Shown here in pieces: positions 23,571-37,400 of a stretch of DNA of 64,000 nucleotides. A program made the translations under genes and the position numbers. Where the stretch lies: positions 30,881,860-30,945,859 of the forward strand of contig OW388293.1 of NCBI GenBank assembly GCA_936450465.1. The letters run 5' to 3'. Positions within the stretch are counted from its first letter, which is position 1, and each line of letters starts with the position of its first letter. This DNA is from Gibbula magus. Taxonomy: Eukaryota; Mollusca; Gastropoda; Trochida; Trochidae. The notes under the pieces were generated by a model. The model was not told the DNA's origin, did no database searches, and saw only the letters and a program-made list of their open reading frames with translations.

Positions 23571-26056
23571 GTCGCATAATATCACGGCTAGTCTTTCATA
23601 CGAGTTTCACAGAGCAAACAGGAGTTCTACTCGTTTCACAAATAAATAAATTATTCCAGGTAATTTTGTGCCTAGGTGTTGAAACTATTTACAGAATGAA
23701 CATTTAATTACTGGTTTCAAGCAATATTACGACTGATTTACTCAAGATTCAGAACTTTTCAAGAAGCCATCGATCGAGCAAAACTACTTACTCACATCGA
23801 ACAAACAGTTCAGTTTCTACGATAAAATTGGCCATTTCTAAATTGAAGACCTCTTTTGAATGAATTATGAATTCATTTTCATTTCAAAGTTCTATATTGA
23901 CAGTATTTGTGTTTATGGTGACTTTATTATTTACTTGTTTATTTCCTGGTTACCTCAAAGCTACTCGATCTGTCATAAATTGATCAATAGTTGAAAACAC
24001 ATTTTCTGAGACATAAACAGAATAATTTGTTTTTAAAGATGTTATTATGATCACAGTTTACGTAAATCAAATGTTCCTTATTTTTTAAAAATCGTTTTCT
24101 ATTTCAGAAATAAAAACAATATAGAGTTGGTTTCAATTTCTCAGCTTATGATTGTGTTGCTCTTTCCAGTTATAACAATCACACAAAAACACAAGTACTA
24201 TGCAGCAAAATAAGTTGATTTATTTTATCTTTGTATGAGAAGCAAGGAAATACCTCATATATTCAATATATAAGCTGTCACGTGAATTTTCAAATATAAA
24301 TTTCAATTATCATACACAGTATTTGCAGTAAACATACACATGACCTATATTGTTGTAAATGTATGCAAGATATGTACACTTCATAAAACCTGATAATCAT
24401 AGAATTTGTTTAATCTTGTACAGTAATGTAATGCCTTGTCAACTGAACTGTCTCACGTTTTACTGAATAAAGGTGTGTAAGTATGTTGAGTATAGTATGT
24501 GTTTTGCTCTAAAAAAGAACTTTTTATAATCCTGAAAAAGAGATTTTATCCAATTATATTCCTGGTAATAAACATTAATCGTATACAGGAGAGATGTACT
24601 TTGAGCATATTTATTTCACACATCATAAACAATCACCGTTCATACTTTCAATGTACATAAGAAAGCAATAAACAATAAATTGAGAGAGAGCAAAAACAAA
24701 ATATGTATTGCAGGAAAACTTAAAATGTGTCAACCGTTGAGAGTTTTATGTCACAAGTTGAAGGTATATAGTATTGTTGATAATATACTTAACACAAATA
24801 GTTAGGGACATTTTGAAATATCGCAATTATGAAAAATTATATATTTATTACTTGACATTGTAATGAATTATTAATCATAAACCATCCAATATCCCTAACT
24901 TATTTTGTCCAGTATAAAATCAACAGGAGTCTGTTCCATGACAATAAATTACACTGGTCTCAGATGGACGGTATCTTTACGTGTAGTAACTAGTAATTAT
25001 GTTCAAAATATCTTCTTACATATCACAGATTATATGGTCCAGAGGCCATTTTGTACGAACCGAGGACTTGGTGATCATAAAATTTGAAAAAATCGAATCA
25101 GTTCACATTTTCATCATCAAGCCACAACAATTTAAATTACTACACTCACTTGATTGAAATATATTATATTCCTAGGGATAGATTGTCGGACACATTGAAC
25201 CGTAACTATGTATGTCCACTACAGAATATTTTTAATTTTATATTTGATTTATATTATGGACTAATGGATGGACTAATATCACAACTAATATTACTGTGTA
25301 TGTATACGGTTGTCTTTTTTTTCAAAAAGTATAAATTGATGATGTCACAATTTTATTTCATTTTGTAATCATATGTTTTTTTGAAGCAGTGTTAAAATTA
25401 CTGACAGTCCCAGTTTATTATCATGAATACAAAATATGTTAAACCATTGGTGATATTAATTGACAAGCACTATTTTTAGGTCAATGTTCAAAGATAGTAT
25501 ATTTTACACCTCAAAATAAAAATCATACATTTACATACAAACATGTCAAACACTTATTGATAAAATTGATTTAATGTAAACTGAATATTTGATAACTTAT
25601 CATGAATAAGGATGAATGAGAAAAAGTAAAACTTGCATGAATTGAAATTGATGTTGAGTGGAGATGTTTATAATACAATTATATTGTACCTAAATGAATC
25701 CCTATACAACTTCAGACATTGCAATAACACGTAAATATGTATAATATATTTTCAACTGTATTTGTACGTTAATGTTGATAAAAAAACGAGAGGGGACTAG
25801 TTAGAAATACGACTTTATTTTCTGTAAACAAATCTCGCCGCCTCTGCCATTTCTGTCAAAACATCTCATTTTACAAAAACACGTCTTTGTCGTAATTATA
25901 AATCATCATTGTAAAATGATTGGTTAAATTCAGGGTTTCAGGGGTGTATAAACTCATTTTTGACTGTTGTTATTCTGAAGTTATTGAGTCTACTACAGTT
26001 ACAGTCAATAGATTCATCCCGATATTGCAGTGTTTCCACGCTAACGATTACAATCG

Positions 26057-26141
26057 GCCAGACCGGAACTCCACCAGCCGATGTTTCTATCGTTCTGCGC
26101 ATGCGCCCAGCGTGTTGAAAATTATTGTGAAACTAGCGAAT
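26057..26141 (-). repeat. 85-bp inverted-repeat arm with NRF1-like palindrome (right)
   Basis: Inverted partner of 23485-23570, including GCGCATGCGC. GCGCATGCGC is the NRF1 consensus and is frequent near TATA-less promoters. The arm points toward SMCR8, whose start codon lies 2.3 kb downstream, so it might mark an upstream promoter. That is inference only. Confidence 0.55.
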
Positions 26142-27477
26142 GTCGTGGTCCCTGGGGGACAAGTGCTATACCACGTTACAAGTGAACAGTGACATATCAG
26201 CCTTGGTCGCATCGGCTACTTTCATTATCACAGCCACAAAGCTCAGTTAAAATCGTACAATGCAACCAAATAAAACAGTGAATTGATGAAGTTTATACCA
26301 ACAAATGTAAATAAATATGAAGCTTATATGGTCAAGTTGGTTGATATACTGATGTTAAAAATCAAACGTGTTTAATATTGTATGTTGGACGAGTTGACGA
26401 GCGAAATCAGACAGGTGTCATATCTTATACTGAAAGTTACACTTGTTCATTAGGTAAAATAAATGTATTTTTTCTGTATATTTGTGAAATAAAAAGGCAA
26501 TAATCGAAATCTTATATCACTACAGAAAAATGATAATGACACCGACATATGAGGTAAAATATTCCATGTCAAGTGTATGGTCAAATCACCAGGCGCACAA
26601 CCAATCAAAATGCGAGAATATAGCTTGGACATAACTCGATCCAAATATGGAATGTGAAACGAGTTACAGATCTAGAAGGAATGTAAATCTATAAGCGGTC
26701 CATTTCTTAGTTGGGATGTGAATTTGTCTCCGAATTGTTGACATTGAATAATTAGTATCTTTCTAAACTTATGTACAAGTAAGATTTTTATTATAAATTT
26801 TGTTTGTTTATTATGTCTTAAATATGAATATTGAGTATCTAAATCTCAACCAATTTCTACTTTTATACTTGCTACCTTTCATGAAATGATCAACACAAGT
26901 CTTTGTTTATAAATATATTTGGTATATTTGGATTCAGTAGAATATTTTTTTCAAATGCATATTTTACTTATTTATTATAACCGAAATGAGAACACTCAAA
27001 CACTGTAACAATGTACCAATGCCAAGATCTCAAGACACAAGGAATGAACTTTTTTGACTAACTTTCATATTTATGATATTTCCATTTCTTTGGTATTTTT
27101 AATTACAAGTGGAGAAATAGCAAATACTCAAGGACACTATTCACAAAAAGACATCATGTAGTTACATGTTTTACCCAAAAAATAATCGAAACTGACACGT
27201 TACGTTGTTTACATAACATTTCATTGCTATAACTATTAGGCGGCGTCAACCATTTTTACCATGAGTATATTATTTTATTTGAACCTGAAATGGTGTTAGA
27301 TTCATCAACTGTAGTGCTGAACGTTGTATTGGTACTGATTATTTTGGGGGGACATATGACCATGTTGTATCGAGAAATGGGTAGTACTTCGTAGTATATC
27401 AGTGTTCGACTGTATGTATAATCTAAAACCTCAAAGGCTAAACAATGTTTATTGTGACATGCTGCCACTTAGCTGAA

Positions 27478-27564
27478 AGGTATTAATTTCGAGTACTCGA
27501 GTCCCAGTCGAGTCCAAACCCTCGAGTACTCGAGTCCAATATTTTGGACCCGTGGCAGCCCTAG
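27478..27564 (-). mobile_element. hAT end fragment (CTCGAGTACTCGAG type)
   Basis: On the minus strand it starts TAGGGCTGCCACGGGTCC and runs into repeated ACTCGAGTACTCGAG words. This is the look of hAT terminal and subterminal repeats. A short relative (GACTCGAGTCC) is at about 23340-23370. Only one end was found. Confidence 0.4.
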
Positions 27565-28483
27565 TGCCTTGTTCCATAAAGTGATCCGCCGGGTACATCT
27601 TTCCCGGCTACGTACGCTAGGTGGTGCGCCAGGTCCCCAATCAAGAATATCCATCTATGTCTCCCACAACAATATTTGGTTCATATTGTTAAATTTAGTT
27701 TGTAAACAACGATGGACTGGACATTTTTAATTAAACATCTGTAATACACGAATTCACTACAAAGCATGTAAGTCATCAAATGAAAATTATTTTGCGTTTT
27801 GAAAAATAGGCCTATAACATTCCGGATGTGAGGAATCGGGAAAGCAGTAAAATCAGTGAAATCGTCTCTTTTAAAAAAGTGTTGATTACTGTCGCAACTG
27901 ACGAAATGGAGCTGTTTAGACCGTTAGCTATAAACTCCACGTGGAAACCGCTGATACATAAATTGTAAATGTAACATAATCAGTATTCTCATTGAGGATT
28001 ATAAAGTAGACCTTTGAACAGTAAATATGAAACATGATAATGATGAACAACACTAATCTGTTGGTTGAATGATACCTAAGATTTTGATCTCCATATCATA
28101 ACATATAAGCAGCTATATATCTTATTTAATGAGACGAGACCTATTTTGCAGTCTGTGAAATAACAATGTTTTCACAAGATGTCTATGCTATTAGATCTAA
28201 AAACATCAAACAACTTGTAAGTTGCTAGCCTATATTTCATATTTTAGAATGCTCACAATTTGTTTTAACATCACTAATATTTACATTGATATACATGTGC
28301 AAAATTAAAAATAGTTTTGAAAGTTATAGGACTACCTGACTGATATCTTCAAATTAAATCAATTACCCCACTATTCTCAGTGATTGTCCATTATCAAGGA
28401 TTGTTTTTATTTAAATATCTCTTACCAATCATGTTTAATATTGGTTTTCTTTTTCTAAAAATCATTTTGTTTTTCAGAAAGTC

Positions 28484-31400
28484 ATGATTGGAGCAGAATA
28501 TGCCCAGTTTGCATCGTACATCCCCTCTGAAGCCCTGTCATCCAACCAGGACAGACTGGGGTACCTCCCTCCGTACCTCCTGCCCACCTTCAACGTCCCT
28601 CATCCCTGGTCGAAGAAGAATGCCTCGTGTGCTATTCAAGAGGATTTTGTCATGGTTGCTGAATTTTCAGAAATTGAAGGACCAAAGCCAGTCGTTAGTT
28701 ATCATTTATAGGAATTATTTTCTTATATATTAAATAGTGAGGTTATGATAAATCACCATTATCATGTACAATATATAGTCATGACTGAAAATATCTATTT
28801 ATCTTTTTAAAATTTAAATTTATGTTCATTAATAATTTTACTACAATGGGTAAAAATAATCAAACTAAGATTTAATTAGGTTAATGTAATTAGAAAGTTA
28901 AAAAATATGATGTTCAAGATGAATGGAAAATACAATGATATATGTGTGAAAATGTAAATGACCAACCATGAAAAGAATCTAGATGATTACATTAGAGATA
29001 AACTTCAGTAATGTTTTTTCACTTGAAAATACAAGACATGTTGATGTATTTCACAATTTGCTTTTCTGTACTGTAGATGGTGATTCCAAAAGATGGAGGA
29101 CAGAATTTTGATCAGAATACTTTTGCTGTCAAAATCATGGCAGTTGATCATCAAGCAAACACTGTGTAAATATAAACATCTTAAATATTTCTCTTTGAAA
29201 AAAATCAACATATTGAATCTCAGACTCAGTCATTTTGTAGTCAGGGGAGAAATGGAAATGTTTTAACTTATGTGAAATGATGAAAATAATTTTGTGTTGC
29301 CTCTCCGATGCTTGTCACATTTTTTATGGGCATTCTAGAAGTTGATATGATGAAGAATGAAGAATGAAGAACTATTTTATGGATATACAACTTCTTTATT
29401 ATGTGTCTTATCAAGCAAGTCTTCTCTCATTCTTGGATATTATACTTTTAGCACATTGACTCCAAATTATCCCTGTCAAGCCCAAGCTGTCATGCATGGA
29501 GCCAAGTCATAACTTGCGCCAGTTTCCTTCACTGGCTAATTCAAGTCTTGCTGCTTGTCCTTAACTTTCCTGTGCTAGTTAAAGCTTAATTATAAATTAA
29601 GCCAGTTAGGTAAACTGGTGCGAGTTATGATTTGGGGTGATGTTGGTTTGATGTTTGAAGGTATTCAAATAATCTGCAACCTATGTAATTGCTGGTTGCA
29701 AAAAAAGTACAATTTGTATTACTTTTACTCAAGATGAAAACATCAGCCTCTCTACTTAATGTGTGCACATGGCTGGGAATGTACTCTTAAAACTTTCCAG
29801 AAGGTAAACCATCGTCTCCATTTTTATCCAACTGGTATGTAATACCGTGGGATATAGTCATCACCCCCGTCCGTCCGTCTGTCCGTCCGTCTGTCCGTCC
29901 GTAATCATTTCGTTTCCGGAGCAGAACTCGAAAACCGTTCATGATATCTTTCTGAAACTTTCCATGTGTATTACCCACCAACTGAAGTGGTGCCTTTTGA
30001 TATTTTCAGATTTCTGAAAATTTTATTTTTGGTCGTTTCCATAGAAACATGTTGAAGTTGGACTTTGTTCAGAGACAGGTTCGTTTCCAGTGCACAGCTC
30101 CAAAACTGTCCGTCTGTCCGTCCGTAATCATTTCGTTTCCGGAGCAGAACTCGAAAACCGTTCATGATATCTTTCTGAAACTTTCCATGTGTATTACCCA
30201 CTAACTGAAGTGGTGCCTTTTGATATTTTCAGATTTTTTCTGAAAAATTATTTTTTTTCTGTTTCAATAGAAACATGAGAGGGATGTTGGTTGTTGTTGA
30301 TTTTGACTGCTTCTAAAATCCTTAACATACCTGAAACTCAGTATCTGTAAAACCCACTAACTGAAGTATGGTAGTAGATACACAAGTATCTGTCAAAGAT
30401 GTGTTTTACAAATTTTGTGGAACCGGTGGGATATGTCATCTTCTGATGACTCTTGTTTCTTAAGTGAGCATCAAATAAATTATGAACAGGACAATGTATG
30501 TGATATAATTAATTATTATAACAAAACAAACCTCATACATGTCATACATCTATAAGTTCTGCAAAAGGAATCTCCATTTGTTTACACAAAATGTTGTAAT
30601 CAGGGGAGTCTGTTTGATGAAGAAAATGTTGTATTCCAGTGGGTTCAGCATATCTGAGGATACGCAAGTTGTCATATCTGAAGACAAGGATGGTATATAT
30701 AGTTTTGTAAGTATGTTTGGTCTTTAGAGGACATTTGGTGTTTTATCAGTTATCTCTCATTGAATGACAGGTAAGTCAGTATTTTCACCAGTAGCACTGA
30801 CACGAGTAAAGATATTGACTTTACCCCGTCACAAAATCAGAGTTAAATGATATTACACTGAAAACACCAAATATTCTGTTTATTTTATGCTTCTGTTGAA
30901 AGAAATGTTATGTTGTCATCATCCTGTTTTAATTATATATTTGAATATCTATCATGTGATAAGAGTTTTAAAACTACAAGTCATGTTTTATTGCAGGTGC
31001 ACCATTTTGTGCTCTACGACAATCAGGCAAGAGGTTTCGTGCGTCCTTTTTGCATCGCGTATGTGACCGCGGAAAGAAGGTACAAAATACTTCATTCATT
31101 GATGATCTTGAGACAAAACTAACATATGAATGAACGGATAAGTGTGATGATATTTAGAGATTATTATCCGAAGAAGTTTGTCATATGACTTTTACGAAAC
31201 GAATGTGAATATTTGTATTGCCCGAGGGAGCCAGTGTAAGGGTAAATTTGCACGAGTTTCGTAAAAGTCATATGACACACTTTCAAGTGTAAACATTTCT
31301 TTATTACCCATTTTATCCCATTTGATTCGCGTAAGAATGGTCAGGAAAAGGCCCACTTCTCTTTGGACGGCAAGCTACAGTGACGTCATGAACAATAGTT

Positions 31401-34400
31401 TTATGATGTCACAGACAACGATATACAGATAGTCGCGGTGAGACATTGGTTGCTAAGCAAACGTGATATGTGCACATGAGCTCATATCAATAATATTAAC
31501 TTAGTTATTTTCAACCATATGGGTAATAATTAGTATTATCCTTTTCTTCATCTAAGATAAAGGTATCACATTTTCTCTAAAGACAGTATCAGCAGACAGT
31601 AGTTCTCTATAATTCACATATGAATTCATAATCCAATGTCTACAAATCAGTAGAATACGCTTGTGATTAAAATTTATTACTCCTTCACCAATATATATAG
31701 TTTTGATATATCTACAAATTCTTATTGAGTTTTCTTTACCTCTTATAATACTCAACCCAGTATTGCTAATTGGGTACCCTCTCTTTACACTGAGACCTCT
31801 CTACCTGTATTACAACAAAACACAACATTGTTCTCTCCTTGCATGTACAAACATTGTATTCAATTGTAATACATCAAACTTCTAAGTGTGATATAATGCC
31901 CATATCACATGCTAAATTTTATAGACAATTACTGACGTTCTCACCCTTTTCACACACCGCAACCTCTGGCTCACACCGGTCTCCAGGAAGTATGTGATAG
32001 AGTTTACTCAGGCCTAACAAGTCCTGTTTTGTTTTGTTTCGAATTTACACACAACATAACAAATCTGGTGACTCCCCTGGCTACAGCCCATCTCCTGCGG
32101 TGTAGTCCCACCGTTTTACTTTTACTTTTAAAGATAGTCTCTACCTTCCAAGGAAATTTATTTTGTTCTTCTCAGATACATTTCGCTTCACTTACAACCG
32201 TAGAATCATTAGCGCTCTTCATTATTTATTTTTCTCATGTTTTTCATACCTTCAGTGTTCTGAAATAGGGAAATATTGAAACAACAGTTATACTAAAAAT
32301 TAGTCAAATAGCTTAAATGTTTTTGCAATGACAAAAAAGGATCCTATTTTGAGGGTTATCAAATTATAAAGGTTGGTAGGCAGTTTTTAAATAAAGTTAT
32401 TGTGACAGTCCATTGTCTCATTGCCAGGTGACGAGAGACACAGAATTTAATAAGGACAGATAGGATGATTCTCATTAAACTGATTGTGTTCCATTGAAAT
32501 TTTAACAGCTTTCAATCAACGTACGCGTACGGTTTCAATTTTAAATTTACTCGCTATCAATCCAGTATAACATGTCTCTGATTTTCAAACACAGTAGGTT
32601 TATCTCCTAAATGATATTTACAAATTAATTTGCATTATTTCCAGAAAGATTATGGCATTCTATGAAGAACTTTCAGCTCAGTTCAGAAAGGTGAGAAGAG
32701 TGGCTCAAGTGTTACGATAAATTGATAACGTATTTGAATTTCAAATTAATTTCTTGATTGATGTATATCTTTTTGTTGAAAATATATATGCAAAATTACG
32801 ATTACAATTTGCAAAGGTGTGTTTACAACTTGTCAAGATACAACCTTCAACAGTTATCATTACAACTTAAAAATTGTAATTACAACTTTAAATCTTGAAT
32901 ATACAACTTTTTATACTTGTAATTACTCCTTTGAATGTTGTGATGTATATCTTTTTGTGAAAAATATATATGCAAAGTGGAAAATTTATTAATATTAATA
33001 ATAATAATAATATTTATGGTTACTGTTTACAGGAAATGGTTTCCAGCAAACTCTTGGAGGTTTCACGTCAATGCATACTATAACATAGTCGCAATAGTAT
33101 ATAAAACTTTCTCCCTGTAGTGATATGTCACAATGATATAAGTGAGATACTCTAGAAAGCTGATGTAACTACAAATCACCTTATTAATAAACATGAATCT
33201 GTTTAAGGTGGCACGCTTTCTCAAGTATGGTAACAGAATGGTGTTTGTCCGAGACCTAGAGCGATTATTAGACGATTTAGAATACACAAAAAGTGAGTTT
33301 TTCCAATTATATCAATAATAACATTTCAACATTCAGCTGAACTATTTTCCATCTTCCATATCGGAACATAAAACTGGTTGATCATGTTCTGACATTTGAA
33401 ATTGATATGGATTACATAGTCTAACTCTGTACAAAAATTGAAAAAAATATTAAACAGGAGTCTCTTTTTTCTCTTACATTCTCCTTTTCAATATTTGATA
33501 AAAGGGTGATATTTTCAGAATAACTCAATTTTGTGAGGCTGAGTGTAAGACTATATGGATATGATATTTTTTGTGCTATTTTGAATTTAGACCAGATGTT
33601 CGTAAAAGCGGAGGATATGCGTATTGGTTCTTGTTGAAAATAATGTGAGTTGTGTATGAAACAAACATCATCTCATTCTGATTCATCCTGCAAAGCATAT
33701 ATCAAGCCAGACTCCATCACTGGCTAATTTAAGCCTTGCGGTATTTCCTTAACATTCCTGTGCTATTGTAGTAAAGTGCACTTTGAAGTTCAGTTGTAGC
33801 TCTCTTTTACACCAGCTCAGGAAAGTTAAGGAAATACCGAATAGGGAGACTGGCGCTTTGCTGGGGAAAGTTGGATTCTGAGATGAAGAAAAGAGTTTTT
33901 CAATAAGAAAGAGTTGTTATGATCAGTTCTACCCTACTACAGGTGAGCTGAGAATGAAGCAGACATCGCCTCACTCTGACCCAGACACGACCGAGGACAG
34001 GAAGCGGGCAGCAGAGGAGGAGGTCTATCGAGAGCTACAGAACATCCGCGCCTCCATGGTAGAGGTCAAGGACATCCTCACTGTGCTCCGTCCACTGCTG
34101 GTGAGTGACACGCCTCTTTTAGTTAAAGGCAGAGTTCTATCGGCAGTATCCGCCATTTTGTTTCATGCTTTATGCAAAATGAGATAAACACTGCATTTTT
34201 ACTAATTTTACAACTTTTTAATAATAAAAGTTACATATTGAATGACTATCCACAAAGTAACACATAGTTTGTCGTTAGCTTTCCACACTCACAGCGCCAA
34301 TGAATGGTTTCACATCTCATTGTTTCTATTTTTTTATGAATGTACGCTAATCTTTATCAAATGTCAAATATAAAGTCGTCAGTTATGATCTTGTGATGAT

Positions 34401-37400
34401 CCCCTTGAATTTTGTATTCACAAAAAAATACCTGATAGAATCTTCTCTTTGAGGATGGTGTCTCTTTGGTCGAGATATTTCACATGACAATTTGACACAT
34501 TTATGGGATGAGCCATAAATACGTTTTATTTTGGCTGACAAAACCAATTCAAGAAAGTTTTGCTCTTGTTAGATTTCCATGTCATCACAACAATGAAATC
34601 AATATGCAATCTGAATACTCCTGTCAAAGACACATCTGTAATTTTAAAAAGTCCAAATGTAATTATCTTGTGAAAGAGTTAAAAAAAACATAATTCATTA
34701 AAAAGTACCATATTTCCTCTAATAGCAGCCGGGGGGTTAAGGTATGCAAAGGTGAATAAGAGCCGGGTCTCCAATAAGGACCAGGCCTCTTATACAGACC
34801 CAGTTTATATCACATAAATGATCATCCCCTACTATAGTCCAGTCAATTTAAGTTTTAACCTTGAACTCTCTGCAAAAGAAATGATTTTAGTTGAAACATA
34901 ACACTAATGTATCCCTAAACAACATACAAAAAGTCTAGAAAAATCTAAGTGGGGGAAATATGTAAATTTTGACTTTAGAAATATAAATATTTTGTTCAAT
35001 TCGGCCTTCGTTATTGGGCCTCCATAGTGCGAAAGGGAGATAACTCGGGACGTTTACGGCGACTTTCACGTAGCTGAACGTAACATCTGACGTTGTGATT
35101 GTGAATGAATCATCAATATTCGGTAAGTATTTATAATTTCCAATCTAAAACATTTCACAAACATGAACTAAGTCGACAGGGATATTATATACTGCACCAT
35201 ATATTGTCAAATAAACCTGTTCATCTTCAATGATCACGTCACTACACAACGGCAATCTGTTGATATGAAGGAGTTAATTTTGTTGTTTATAAACACGATT
35301 TTGAATAGAAATAGTTAACTATGAGTATTATACGATATTTGATTCCTATAATATGTAAATTGGTCGATATCTGATTTAAATACGCACATATATTGGGGGT
35401 GATTATGTTCAATAAAAAAATCTATGGAAGCCCATTTCCGCCAAAATGCATGTACATGTTTACTATCAATTTCAGTTTGGTAAAAGTCACCCTTTTCATA
35501 GAATTTCACAGAAATAGTGAAATAAAACATAGAAGAAAGTATAGATTCATTTAAGAAACATATTTCATGACAATATAATGCAATTATTTCTCTTATTTTT
35601 CAGTGGCTGCTTGTCATTTTGAATGACTTATCTCAGAAGAAGAAGAGGTTAATGACGTCACTTAAATTGATGCTTGTTCCAACGGTAGGGGAATTTTAAG
35701 GATATATCCAATTAAAAATCCTGTTTCATTGATACACATATGTTTAAAACAAATACAAATTAATTGTATAATTATCATTCTATTAATGTATATAATAGTT
35801 ACACGCTTTATATATTGAATTCATTTTACTTTCAGACATGTTCAAGAAACAATGGAGCCATGCGCCATATGCAAACTTGACATTGATGGAAAACCTATGG
35901 TTGTTTTGAGGAACAAAGGCTGCAATGGAATAAATAAAGCAAGCTTTGCTCGTCGTGATTCACTGCACGTTCAGGCTGGACAAGTGGTACACCAAGACTG
36001 TAGAAAGACATATACCAATCCGAATGTGATCCGACAGAGTCTTTGTCAACAATCTAGTGGAACAGATTCAGCTGAAAGATTAACGCGATCGAAAATATCA
36101 AGCTTTGGTTTTTCTGAACATTGTTTTGTGGACATTCTGTGCATCTTTCAGGAAGGAAGAGGTCCTGCGACGTCCATCCTGTCAGGACTTTGGAATTCAA
36201 AACCACCATCCAGAAGATATGCCAGGAACGTGGAGATGAATGGGCGCAAGATGTTCAAGGAAGACTTGAGTCAGTCAACGATCTTCCTGCTGCAGATGCA
36301 CTGTACCATCAGACATGTAATGTCAACTTTCGCACTGGACGCCAAGTACAAAAAGCATTGGAGTATGGGCACAGACAAGAGGCAGAAAGTCTCCCCAGTA
36401 ACACCAGGAAACTCCATTCGCCATGAGACCTTCATCAAAGTAACAGAATATGTGAAAGACAATGAAAGTGAACAGATCACAGTCGGTCACCTTGTGAACT
36501 ACATGGAGCAGTTAATTGGGGATGGAGCATATTGTCATTACTATATGAAACACAAACTACAGGAACACTTTGGGGATTCTATCATCATAACAGAAATGAA
36601 TGGCAAATCAAACGTGGTCACTTTCAGAACAACAGCAGAAACAATTCTCCAGGATTACTATAGAGAACCACGTGAAAATGACACTACTACAGAAAAGCTT
36701 AAGTTAATCAAGACAGCAGCCAAGCTTATATTGACTGACATCAAGGATATCAACACCTCAAAAGAATGTTATCCATCATCAGAGGAGATGTCATCCATTC
36801 AACAAAATGTCGACTTCATTCCAAACTCATTGAAAACTCTCCTAGTGTCCATGATATCAGAGAAGGATGCTGCAGCAAAGATTGCTTCCATTGGTCAGGC
36901 TATAATTCAAGCATCGAGACCAAGACTCATATTGACTCCACTCCAGATTGGACTCGGTGTACAGCTCCATCATCACTTCATGTCAAAGTTCCTCATTGAT
37001 ACTTTACATGCCCTTGGCTTTTGTTCCTCCTACAGTGAAGTTCAGCGTTTTGAAACCAGTGCTGCTGCTCATCAAGGAACTGCTATTCCACAATTCCAGC
37101 AAGGGAGCTTCCTCCAATATGTAGCAGATAATGTAGATCATAACGTCCGAACATTGGATGGCCACAGCACGTTTCACGGAATGGGAATAATTGCATGTAC
37201 AACTCCAGCAGATGTCTCTTCGACCAAGGTACCCCGGATCAGGGCAACATCTGAAGATCTTTGTGTGCTGGGACGCATAAACATCAAGTACTACAAGTTA
37301 CAGGATAACTTTCTGTCAGCACTTACATTCAATCAGTTGTGCGATGTTCAAGCAGAAGATTCATACTCGGTTGTTGACTTACTCTCAACAATAACATGGA

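Larger units (their letters stand above)
18404..28483. other. Intergenic interval between RPGR and SMCR8
   Basis: About 10 kb between two divergent genes. I find no exon with a recognisable protein and no RNA gene. It holds fold-back hairpins, a hAT-like element with a C homopolymer, an inverted repeat pair with NRF1-like sites, and a hAT end near 27480. The stretch 23600-26040 is AT-rich and otherwise featureless. Untranslated first exons of either gene could lie here unseen. Confidence 0.6.
28484..34100 (+). other. SMCR8: SMCR8 exons 1-7: longin / upstream DENN half
   Basis: Seven exons encode the longin-like N-terminal domain. Exon 1 ends IEGPKPV and exon 2 continues MVIPKDGGQNFDQ. Exon 4 carries the strongly conserved VHHFVLYDNQARGFVRPFC. 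Exon 5 (46 nt) reads RKIMAFYEELSAQFRK and matches human KIMQQFQELSAEF. Exon 6 carries LKYGNRMVFVRDLE, aligning with human LKTGNRKAFAGELE. Exon 7 is a charged, probably helical segment. Confidence 0.9.

Noticed and set aside
29787..30201. Two near-identical minus-strand small proteins
   Set aside because: They are the two units of a 223-bp non-coding tandem duplication.
36121..36426. Separate small gene inside the transposon gene
   Set aside because: It starts at TTG in another frame and contains the expected family sequence, so it is better explained by frameshifts in the main gene.
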